A DNA stretch of 64,000 nt from Spongiactinospora sp. TRM90649 (GTDB taxonomy: Bacteria > Actinomycetota > Actinomycetes > Streptosporangiales > Streptosporangiaceae), in assembly GCF_029382225.1 (NCBI RefSeq), contig NZ_JARLTC010000031.1, positions 1 through 64,000 of the forward strand. The letters are read 5' to 3'. Below the pieces are notes generated by a model, which had not been told where the DNA came from, did not search any database, and was given only the letters and a program-made list of their open reading frames with translations. This document shows, one piece after another, positions 24,131 through 31,303 of the stretch (positions within the stretch are counted from its first letter, which is position 1; each line of letters opens with the position of its first letter). The translations under genes were made by a program, and so were the position numbers.

Positions 24131-25810
24131 TCACGAGGGGTCTCCGACGGTCGCGGCCCTGGCGGGCTCGTCCGACACCACGCGGCCGTCGGTGATGCGG
24201 ATCACCCGGTCGGCGAGGTCGATCATGGCGGGGCGGTGCGCCACGATCACCGCCGTACGGCCCTCGGCCAGGGTTCGGGTCGCCGACACGACGGCGGCCT
24301 CGCTGCGGCCGTCGAGGCGGGCAGTGGGCTCGTCGAGCAGCAGCACGGCGGCTTCGGGACGGCAGAAGGCGCGGGCCAGCGCGATCCGCTGGCGCTGCCC
24401 GGCGGAGAGGTCGGCGCCGCGCTCGCCCAGCACCGTGGCGTAGCCCTGCGGGAGCGCCTCGACGAACTCGGCGGCGTGGGCCTGCGCGGCGGCGGCGCGC
24501 ACGTCGGCCGCCGCGTTCGCGGGCGAGCCGCCGAGCAGGATGTTGTCGCTCACCGAGGCGGCGAACAGGTGGGCGCGCTGCGGCACGAAGGCCAGGCGGG
24601 CCCGCCAGGCGTCGAGGTCGAGCGTGGTCAGGTCCGCGCCGCCGACGGTGACCCGCCCCCGCTCGGGGGTGATGAAGCCGAGCAGCAGGTGCAGCAGGGT
24701 GCTCTTGCCCGCGCCGCTCTCGCCGATCACGGCGACGCGTTCGCCGGGGGCGATGACCAGCGACACGTCGTCGAGGGCCGCGTCGTCGCGCCCGGGATAG
24801 CGGACGGTGACGCCCTCCAGGCGGATCTCCGGGATGTCCTCGCCGGTGCGGGCCCCGCGCGGGGCCGCCTCGGCTTCGGCCTCGCCGTCGAGGACGGCGA
24901 ACGCCTGGTCGGCCGCCGCCACGCCCTCCATGGAGGCGTGGAACTTGGTGCCCATGGCGCGCAGCGGGAGATACGCCTCCGGGGCCAGCAGCAGCACCAG
25001 CAGCGCGGTGTCGAGGTCGAGCGAGCCGGACAGCAGCCGCAGGCCGACGGGCACCGCGACCAGCGCCAGCGACAGCGAGGCGGCCAGCTCCAGCACCAGC
25101 GAGGACAGGAACGCCACCCGCAGGGTCCGCATGGTCGCGCCCCGGTGCGCGTCGGCGACCTCCCTGATCACGTTCGCCTGGTGGCGTGCCCGGCCGAACG
25201 CGCGCAGCGTGGGCAGGCCGCGCACCACGTCCAGGAAGTGGCCGCCGAGCTGTGACAGCGCCCGCCACTGGCGCTCGGTGACGGCCTTGGTGTGCCAGCC
25301 GACCAGGGCGCCGAAGATCGGGATGAGCGGGAGCGTGACCAGCACGATGACGGCGCTGGCCCAGTCGGCGGCGAACAGCCGGACGAGCACGGCGATCGGC
25401 ACGAAACCGGCGACGGCGACGGCGGGGAGGTATCCGGTCAGGTAGGGGTCGAGGGCGTCGAGTCCCCGGCCGGTGAGGGTGACCAGCTCACCCGACCGGT
25501 GCGAGGTGATCTTCGCGGGGCCGAGCCGTTGCAGCCTGGCCAGCAGGCGGTGCCGGAGGGTGGACTTGACCGCGCCGGCCGTACGGCCCGCCGCCACGCC
25601 CTGCAGCCATCCGAGCAGCGCGCGGCCCGCCACCACGCAGGCGAGGACCCACAGGGCCCCGAGCGCGAACCTCCCGGACAGCACGCCCGCCAGCACCTCG
25701 GCCTGCGCGATCACGAGCAGCCCGGCCAGCACCGCCGCGGTCAGGCAGACCGCGAGATGCCGGCCTATGGCGCGTTCGGCGCGGACGAGCCGGAGCAGGT
25801 CCTTGTGCAT
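24131..25810 (-). CDS. cydD: thiol reductant ABC exporter subunit CydD
   Basis: A 559-residue ABC exporter half-molecule: six-helix domain (VLAGLLVIAQAEVLAGVLSG ... SHRSGELVTLTGRGLDALDPY, in two parts) and ATPase with Walker A GESGAGKSTLL, signature LSAGQRQRIAL and Walker B AVLLLDEPTARLD. The segment GLDALDPYLTGYLP is diagnostic of CydD. It forms a heterodimer with CydC to export thiols for cytochrome bd maturation. It begins 46 bp after cydB in the same operon. In many actinomycetes CydC and CydD are fused; here they are separate genes. Confidence 0.94.
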   Translation of the reverse strand: MHKDLLRLVRAERAIGRHLAVCLTAAVLAGLLVIAQAEVLAGVLSGRFALGALWVLACVVAGRALLGWLQGVAAGRTAGAVKSTLRHRLLARLQRLGPAKITSHRSGELVTLTGRGLDALDPYLTGYLPAVAVAGFVPIAVLVRLFAADWASAVIVLVTLPLIPIFGALVGWHTKAVTERQWRALSQLGGHFLDVVRGLPTLRAFGRARHQANVIREVADAHRGATMRTLRVAFLSSLVLELAASLSLALVAVPVGLRLLSGSLDLDTALLVLLLAPEAYLPLRAMGTKFHASMEGVAAADQAFAVLDGEAEAEAAPRGARTGEDIPEIRLEGVTVRYPGRDDAALDDVSLVIAPGERVAVIGESGAGKSTLLHLLLGFITPERGRVTVGGADLTTLDLDAWRARLAFVPQRAHLFAASVSDNILLGGSPANAAADVRAAAAQAHAAEFVEALPQGYATVLGERGADLSAGQRQRIALARAFCRPEAAVLLLDEPTARLDGRSEAAVVSATRTLAEGRTAVIVAHRPAMIDLADRVIRITDGRVVSDEPARAATVGDPS

Positions 25811-25856
25811 GGCTCCCTTTTATGAGCGGCGCGTCCAGTCCCGCTAGAAGCGCGAT

Positions 25857-26627
25857 CTAGAAGAACGACGGCACGCGCGAGCCGGCCGACCTGCGCGGGC
25901 CGAAAGTCCTCCACACCCAAACTTGCGCACCCACCATCACCGGCAGGAATGGAACCACCATAAGGCTGAGCACGGCCAGTGTGGCGTCCGGGGCGGCGTG
26001 GCCGAGCACGGAGGGCGCCGCCACCAGCGGCGGGAGCGCGGCCGGGAGAGCGGCGAGCAGGGCCGTCAGCACGAGCCCGCGCCCGCCCCACGGGCCGCCG
26101 CGATGCTCCTCGGGCAGCCGCCAGGCGGCGAAGGCCCTGCCATGGGCGGCGAAGAGCGCGGCGACCACCAGCGCCAGCACCGCCCCGAGCAGGACGTTCA
26201 TCGGCCCCGCCAGCCCGCCGATCAGCCGGGCGAGGATGAATCCCCAGGTCAGTGCCAGGCCCCAGGAGCTCGCGCAGAGCACCCCGTCCCAGAGCCGCCG
26301 CCAGCGGGGGCCGTCCACGCGGCGGCGGAACCACAGCGCCGCGTCCCGCAGGATCCAGGTGAACAGCAGCGCCACGATCAGCGGATACATCGCGAACAGC
26401 ACGTCGCCCTCCAGGGAGGGGAACGCGCCGAACAGCACACCGGCGGTGGCGACGAGCCAGACCTCGTTGGCGAGCACGAAGGGGGCGATCGCCCCCACCA
26501 GCCGGTCGCGCGCGGCTTGGTCGCGGCCGAGCACGGGCAGCAGCATGCCGACCCCGATGTCGAAGCCCTCAAGGGCGAAGTATCCGGCGAGCAGCAGGGC
26601 GAGGGCGCCGAGCCAGAAGATTTCCAT
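25857..26627 (-). CDS. cydB: cytochrome bd oxidase subunit II (compact form)
   Basis: A 256-residue CydB. The N-terminus is canonical (FALEGFDIGVGMLLPVLG; FVLANEVWLVATAGVLFGAFP), and about seven hydrophobic helices can be counted. Usual CydB proteins have about 330-380 residues and eight helices, so roughly 80 residues are missing, mainly between helices 4 and 7. The frame is intact, so this is a short form rather than an obvious pseudogene. It starts 9 bp downstream of cydA. Function as the second quinol-oxidase subunit is inferred from family and position. Confidence 0.88.
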   Translation of the reverse strand: MEIFWLGALALLLAGYFALEGFDIGVGMLLPVLGRDQAARDRLVGAIAPFVLANEVWLVATAGVLFGAFPSLEGDVLFAMYPLIVALLFTWILRDAALWFRRRVDGPRWRRLWDGVLCASSWGLALTWGFILARLIGGLAGPMNVLLGAVLALVVAALFAAHGRAFAAWRLPEEHRGGPWGGRGLVLTALLAALPAALPPLVAAPSVLGHAAPDATLAVLSLMVVPFLPVMVGAQVWVWRTFGPRRSAGSRVPSFF

Positions 26628-26636
26628 GGCCGCCTC

Positions 26637-27824
26637 CTAGTAGGTCAGCGCGGGGGAGGAGCGGTCGGGGGAGCCCGGCTCGGCGGTCGCGCCGAGGAAG
26701 GTGGCGGCCGGGCCGCTCAGCACGGTGCGCGCGATGAGCACGTAGTCGACGACCGCGAGGAGCAGGAGCAGGCCGGCGAAGGCGGCGAACGACATGCCGA
26801 TCATGCCGGGGGTGAGCCCGGGCGACATGGCGTCCTCGACCCGCAGCCTGCCGTTGATCATCCAGGGCTGACGGCCGACCTCGCGGGCGAGCCAGCCGAG
26901 GATCGCGGCCAGGAAGGGGGCGGGGGCCATCAGCATCAGGATCGGGTGGGTCCACCGCCACCGGGGCAGCCACCAGAACGTCGGGAGCAGGAAGAACATG
27001 ATGGCGAGCAGCAGCAGTTCGCCGATCATCAGCATGAGGGCCAGGGACAGGCCGGTGAGCGGGTTGCCCGCGAACTTGCCCGGCTGCATGTCGCCGATCG
27101 CGCCGAACTGGGCGAAGCCGAACCCCACCGCGACGAACACGCCGACCGAGGCGCACAGCACGCCCGTGCGCAGCGAGCTCGCGAAGAACTCGTACTCGGG
27201 GTGCCGGCGCATCAGGTGGTAGGCGCTGGCCGAGGCGACCACCAGGCCGCCGGTGAGCAGCCCGGCCCCGATGACGTGGGGGAAGGCGAACACGAACGAG
27301 GGGTTGGACAGCAGCGCCCCCGGGTCGGTCAGGGCCAGCCGCCCGCCGCGCACCTCGGCGCCCGCCGGGTTCTGCAGGAACGAGTTGGCCACCATGATCC
27401 AGAACGCCGAGGCGTACGCGGTGATCGCGACCAGCCAGATGCAGGCCAGGTGCAGCCACCGGGGCAGCCGGTGCCAGCCGAAGATCCACAGGGCCAGGAA
27501 GGTGGACTCCAGGAAGAAGGCCACCAGGGTCTCGATGGCCAGCGGGGCGCCGAAGACGTCGCCCGCGTAGTGCGAGAGCCCGCTCCAGCTCAGCCCGAAC
27601 TGGAACTCCATCACGAGCCCGGTGAGCACGCCGAGGGCGTAGTTGATGACATAGATCTGCCCCCAGAACCGGGTCATCCGCTCGAACACCGGCTTGCCGG
27701 TGATGGCGTGCCGGGTCTGCATGATCGCCACAAGGGGGGCCATGCCCAGGGTGAGCACGACGAACAGGAAGTGCAGGCTTCCCGTAACGGCGAACTGGGC
27801 CCGGGCGAGGTCGAGCACGTCCAT
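26637..27824 (-). CDS. cydA: cytochrome bd quinol oxidase subunit I (compact form)
   Basis: A 395-residue CydA, the heme-bearing subunit that reduces O2 with quinol at high affinity. Seen: axial His18 (GSLHFLFVVLTLG), ALGVLTGLVMEFQFG, the Glu-rich helix FFLESTFLALWIFGW, the b558 His in FPHVIGAGLL, and GRQPW before the last helices. It is about 100 residues shorter than typical actinobacterial CydA, with a short Q-loop. The ATG at 27824 is followed upstream by the PadR palindrome. It leads cydABDC and is probably controlled by the divergent PadR gene. Such operons respond to low oxygen or respiratory inhibition. Confidence 0.92.
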   Translation of the reverse strand: MDVLDLARAQFAVTGSLHFLFVVLTLGMAPLVAIMQTRHAITGKPVFERMTRFWGQIYVINYALGVLTGLVMEFQFGLSWSGLSHYAGDVFGAPLAIETLVAFFLESTFLALWIFGWHRLPRWLHLACIWLVAITAYASAFWIMVANSFLQNPAGAEVRGGRLALTDPGALLSNPSFVFAFPHVIGAGLLTGGLVVASASAYHLMRRHPEYEFFASSLRTGVLCASVGVFVAVGFGFAQFGAIGDMQPGKFAGNPLTGLSLALMLMIGELLLLAIMFFLLPTFWWLPRWRWTHPILMLMAPAPFLAAILGWLAREVGRQPWMINGRLRVEDAMSPGLTPGMIGMSFAAFAGLLLLLAVVDYVLIARTVLSGPAATFLGATAEPGSPDRSSPALTY

Positions 27825-27848
27825 CGCTGCGACTCCCTGGTTGTGTCT

Positions 27849-27877
27849 GTCTACATGTAGAGAGCCTACATGTAGAC
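27849..27877. promoter_or_regulatory. PadR operator between cydA and padR (perfect 29-bp palindrome)
   Basis: GTCTACATGTAG, 5-nt spacer, CTACATGTAGAC: 12-bp arms, perfect. Each arm contains its own 10-bp palindrome CTACATGTAG (27851-27860 and 27866-27875), so two dimers could bind 15 bp apart. It lies 25 bp upstream of cydA and 34 bp upstream of the divergent PadR gene and can control both. Confidence 0.75.
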
Positions 27878-27910
27878 TCGCTATATGACGAACCGGGATA
27901 TGGTTGCGAC

Positions 27911-28240
27911 GTGAACACCGACGCGCTCAGAGGGCACATGGACGCCCTGCTGCTGTCCGTGCTGGAACACGAGCCGTTGCACGGATACGCCATCATCGAG
28001 GCGTTGCAGGAGCGCAGCGGCGGCGCGCTGGCGGTACCGACCGGCACGCTCTACCCCGCGCTGCGCCGTCTGGAACGGGTCGGTCACCTCAGCAGCGAAT
28101 GGGCCACCGTCGGCGGCCGGAAGCGCAGGACCTACCGCCTCACCAGCTCCGGCCGCAAGGCGCTGGCCGGCGAGCGGACGGCCTGGCAGGCGTTCACCGA
28201 CGCCATCGGCAGCGTGATCGAACCGCGCACCGCGCGCTAG
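27911..28240 (+). CDS. PadR-family transcriptional regulator
   Basis: A 109-residue PadR protein: winged helix with the family hallmark LLSVLEHEPLHGYAIIEAL, PTGTLYPALRRLERVGHL and the wing GGRKRRTYRLTSSGRKAL, plus a single C-terminal dimerisation helix (the short PadR-s2 type). The GTG start at 27911 is 34 bp from the palindrome at 27849-27877, which is its likely operator. Divergence from cydABDC suggests it is a local switch for cytochrome bd, an unusual role because actinomycetes commonly use Rex or CRP-type regulators. The effector is unknown. Confidence 0.92.
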   Translation: MNTDALRGHMDALLLSVLEHEPLHGYAIIEALQERSGGALAVPTGTLYPALRRLERVGHLSSEWATVGGRKRRTYRLTSSGRKALAGERTAWQAFTDAIGSVIEPRTAR

Positions 28241-28266
28241 CGGTCGGCAGCCCGTACGGTTGCCCC

Positions 28267-28815
28267 ATGCGACCGGAGCCCGGGCAGGTGCTGCACTTCT
28301 CAGAGGACCCCACCATCAAGGCGTTCCATCCGCACGTGGCCGCCACCGCAAGGCAGCCCGAGGCCTACGTCTGGGCGGTCGACGACGCCCGCTCTCCCGA
28401 CTACTGGTTTCCGCGCCAGTGCCCGAGAGCGCTGGCCTGGGCGGGCCCCGAGACGACGGAGGACGACCGGCTGCACCTGATCGGCCCCGGCGGCGGCGAT
28501 CGGGTCCACGCCGTGGAATACGCCTGGCTCGACCGCATCCGCGACGTCCGCCTGTACGCCTACCGGCTGCCCGCCGGGCCGTTCCGGCCGTTCGGGGAGC
28601 CCGTCCCGCACGCGGTGGTCGCCACCCAACCGGTGGTCCCACTCGGCCCGCCCGAGCCCGTCGGCGACCTCTTCCGCCTGCACGAGGAGGCCGGGATCCA
28701 GCTCCGGGTGCTGCCCGCGCTGCACGGTTTCTGGGACGCCGTCATCGCCAGCACCCTGCGGTTCAGCGGGATCCGGATGGGCAACGCCAGGCCGAGGGCC
28801 GTTCAGGGGCGCTGA
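28267..28815 (+). CDS. DUF6886-like protein
   Basis: A 182-residue cytoplasmic protein. Its start, LHFSEDPTIKAFHPHVA, and the later VWAVDDARSPDYWFPRQCPRA, given in parts as VWAVDDARSP and DYWFPRQCPRA, match the DUF6886 family as I remember it. Function is unknown; the fold may resemble ADP-ribosyl-transferase-like or RES-like small proteins, which I cannot confirm. The ATG at 28267 lies 26 bp after padR and could be co-transcribed. Its 3' end overlaps the convergent 707-residue gene by 13 bp. Confidence 0.65.
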   Translation: MRPEPGQVLHFSEDPTIKAFHPHVAATARQPEAYVWAVDDARSPDYWFPRQCPRALAWAGPETTEDDRLHLIGPGGGDRVHAVEYAWLDRIRDVRLYAYRLPAGPFRPFGEPVPHAVVATQPVVPLGPPEPVGDLFRLHEEAGIQLRVLPALHGFWDAVIASTLRFSGIRMGNARPRAVQGR

Positions 28816-30926
28816 GCCCCGGCCCGCGCCCGTGCCCGCCCGCGCGGCGGCGCGGCGTCGCCGCCGTACGTGTGCTCCAGGCACGCCACCAGCAGGCCGA
28901 ACCGCCAGCCGGGCAGGCAGTCGTGCCCCAGCCGGGCGTGCATCCGCGCGGCCTCGGCGAGATGCTCACGCGACAGCTCGGCCAGGGGCCGCCGCAGCAT
29001 GGCGTCGCCCTCGTCGAAGAACGGCCCGTGCACCTCGATCGCGTTCCCCGTGCGCAGGGCCAGATACTCCCCGCCGGGCGAACTCCACACCCCGCTCACC
29101 CGCTCGGCGGGCAGGCGCAGCCTCGGCTCCTCCACCTGGTCGCCCTCGCCGGAGACGAGGTCCAGGGCGGCGAACACGATCCGGCCGCCGGAGCTCGCGG
29201 CGAGCCTGGCGCCGCCGTCGTAGGAGACCAGGGCCTCGGGCGCGGCCGGCCCCGACAGGAACGGCACGCGCACCTCGCGCGGCTCCACGTCGCCCATGTT
29301 CATGGCGAGCATCCCGGCACGCGTGGCGACCGCCATGCCCTGCGCGCGCAGGAACGCCACCTGCCCGGCGTCCCTCTCCCGCAGGACGCGCTCGCCCGCC
29401 GTCACGACCCGGTCCGCGTCGCGCTCCAGCACGGCGAGACGGTGTCCCAGCACGGCCAGCCGTCCGGTGCGGCGATGCGCCGCAAGCGCGATGTGGTCGG
29501 AGTCTCCGGTCAAGGGCTGCAACGGCACCTCGCGCAGCTCCCGGTGAGCCAACAGCAGATGATCGCGGGAGGTGAGCGCGGCGAAACCCGCCCCGCTCGC
29601 GGCCATCGCGAGTATCCGGCCCCGCACCCTGGCCCCGCGCCACGTGGCCGTACGCACCCGCCCGCGCCGCCACATGGAATAGACATCGGCCCGCACGCCG
29701 TCGCGCACGTCCGTCTCGGCGTCGGCGACGTACAGCCGCGCGCCTCCCGCCGTGAACGCGAGCCGCACCTCCCGGTCGCCGACCTCGATCACCAGCGGGG
29801 CCAGGGCGGGGGAGGGGGCGGTGAGCCTGTCGAACAGCGCCGCCTCGCGCTCGTCGTCCGGCCGCCAGTCACGGATCCGCCGGACCGCCGCCAGCGCCTC
29901 GTCGAACGGCAGCACCGGTAACAGCCGCCACAGCTCCGCCCACGACCCGGAGATGGCCAGCTCCCTGACCAGGTAGGCCCGCTCGTCCGGGGTGAGCCGC
30001 CCCCGGCGCTCCCCGGTCATCGCGCGCACCAGGTCCAGGCCCTGCGCGCCGAGCATCGCCTCCCGCAGCCGGGCGCGCAGCGGCCCGCGCGTCCTGGCAT
30101 AGCCGGTGGCGAGCAGCGAGCCGTCGGGATCGACCTCCTGATACCGCTCGGGCGCCCCGGTGAGCAGGTGGAACACGGCGGCCCTGACCGGCTGGGCCGG
30201 AAGCGGCTCGCGCTCCCGGCAGATCCGCGCGGCGCGCTCGCGCAGATGCTCGGGGATCTCGCCGGACACGGCCGCGGCGGCCAGCCGGTCGGGCGGCGCG
30301 AGCCCCAGGGCGACCATGCTCTGGGCGTAGGTCCGCGCGTACTGCTCGCTCTCGAAGGAGAAGGCGGAGTCCGGACGCGGCGACGGCTCGCCCTGCCCGG
30401 CGAGCCGCTCCCACAGCGCGTCGTCCGGCCGGTCGAGCCAGGACCGCCAGGCCCAGCCCAGGGCGACGCCGGTCAGCGGCGCCGGATTGGCCAGCAGCGC
30501 GTCGCGCAGCGCGGGCCTTCCGGCGGCGGCACGCCACAGCATGTCCAGGAGGTTCTCGCCGGCCGTCGCGCAGACCGTCAGCGCGTAGGAGCGGACCGCG
30601 TCGTCGGGATCCTCCACGCACACCGCGACGTTCAGCGCGGCCTGGTAGTCCACCCGGTCCGGGAGGCGCCCGTGCAGCGCCTGGGTGATCTGCAGGTTCC
30701 TGCCGTACGAGCCGACCGCCCCGGTCTCGATCACCAGCGCGCGCAGCCGCTCGTCGCGCGTCCGCACCCACAGGTCGGCGAGCCACTCGCGGAAGTGGCC
30801 GCGCCGGACGTGGCCGATCATGGCCAGCAGCGCCGCCTCGTCGCCGTTCTCGGCCAGTGCGGCGAGACGGCGGCGGTACTTGAGGCCGCCGGGGAGACGC
30901 GCGCCGAGCCTGAGCCAACTGTGCAC
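28803..30926 (-). CDS. large repeat/beta-propeller-like protein of unknown function
   Basis: A 707-residue protein with no signal peptide or membrane segment. The N-terminal 400 residues are helical and repeat-like (LAALAENGDEAALLAMIGHV, AALNVAVCVEDPDDAVRSYA), reminiscent of HEAT arrays. From about 420 to 660 there is a run of short beta-strand blocks of propeller type (ARLYVADAETDV, GFAALTSRDHLLLA, YLALRTGNAIEVHG). The C-terminus is basic (RGRARARAGAQ). The GTG at 30926 follows GGAGGA. I do not recognise the family. A scaffold or sensor pairing HEAT repeats with a propeller is the best description. No neighbour hints at its job. Confidence 0.65.
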   Translation of the reverse strand: MHSWLRLGARLPGGLKYRRRLAALAENGDEAALLAMIGHVRRGHFREWLADLWVRTRDERLRALVIETGAVGSYGRNLQITQALHGRLPDRVDYQAALNVAVCVEDPDDAVRSYALTVCATAGENLLDMLWRAAAGRPALRDALLANPAPLTGVALGWAWRSWLDRPDDALWERLAGQGEPSPRPDSAFSFESEQYARTYAQSMVALGLAPPDRLAAAAVSGEIPEHLRERAARICREREPLPAQPVRAAVFHLLTGAPERYQEVDPDGSLLATGYARTRGPLRARLREAMLGAQGLDLVRAMTGERRGRLTPDERAYLVRELAISGSWAELWRLLPVLPFDEALAAVRRIRDWRPDDEREAALFDRLTAPSPALAPLVIEVGDREVRLAFTAGGARLYVADAETDVRDGVRADVYSMWRRGRVRTATWRGARVRGRILAMAASGAGFAALTSRDHLLLAHRELREVPLQPLTGDSDHIALAAHRRTGRLAVLGHRLAVLERDADRVVTAGERVLRERDAGQVAFLRAQGMAVATRAGMLAMNMGDVEPREVRVPFLSGPAAPEALVSYDGGARLAASSGGRIVFAALDLVSGEGDQVEEPRLRLPAERVSGVWSSPGGEYLALRTGNAIEVHGPFFDEGDAMLRRPLAELSREHLAEAARMHARLGHDCLPGWRFGLLVACLEHTYGGDAAPPRGRARARAGAQRP

Positions 30927-31303
30927 GTGGTCCGTCCTCCGCTCCTCGGGGAGACCACTCAAGTGTGGAGCCCTCGTGGTGCCGTGTCGATCACTTCTCA
31001 CGCGCCGGGGCGGATCAAGGATTCCGGGGCTCACACCCGCCGCCCCCGGAGGACCGGATCCGGCGTTACGAGCGGACCGCGGAGATCCGCTCCGGGCGGT
31101 TCGCGGCGGCAGGTGGACGGGGAGGACAACGGTTGACCGCGTGCTTCACCGGTGAGAGAGACGGATTTTCGGACGCTCGTCCGCCGCGCCCCAGGTGGGT
31201 ATGGGTGAATACGGGCGTACGTTTGCACGTTATGTTGACCAGATGTTGAGGCGGGCGTACGTTCCGGGGCGCTGGAGATGGTCCTCCCGCCCAGGAGTGA
31301 GTG
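30927..31303. other. 377-bp divergent intergenic region
   Basis: Lies between the repeat/propeller gene and the secreted sugar dehydrogenase. It contains the direct repeat CGGGCGTACGTT (31212-31223 and 31252-31263) and a relatively AT-rich stretch (31195-31250) that probably holds the dehydrogenase promoter. Short open frames here lack coding character. I see no RNA gene. Confidence 0.6.
31212..31263 (+). repeat. direct repeat in the sugar dehydrogenase promoter region
   Basis: CGGGCGTACGTT occurs at 31212-31223 and 31252-31263, exactly 40 bp apart (near four helical turns). Each copy contains the palindrome CGTACG. The second copy is 41 bp before the start codon. This spacing suggests a regulator binding twice on one face, but no regulator can be named. 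Confidence 0.45.

Noticed and set aside
25923..27860. 645-codon His/Gln/Gly-rich frame over cydB and cydA
   Set aside because: Antisense shadow of the cyd genes.
30965..31249. 94-codon frame in the divergent region before the sugar dehydrogenase
   Set aside because: No ribosome site and no coding bias; better explained as promoter region.
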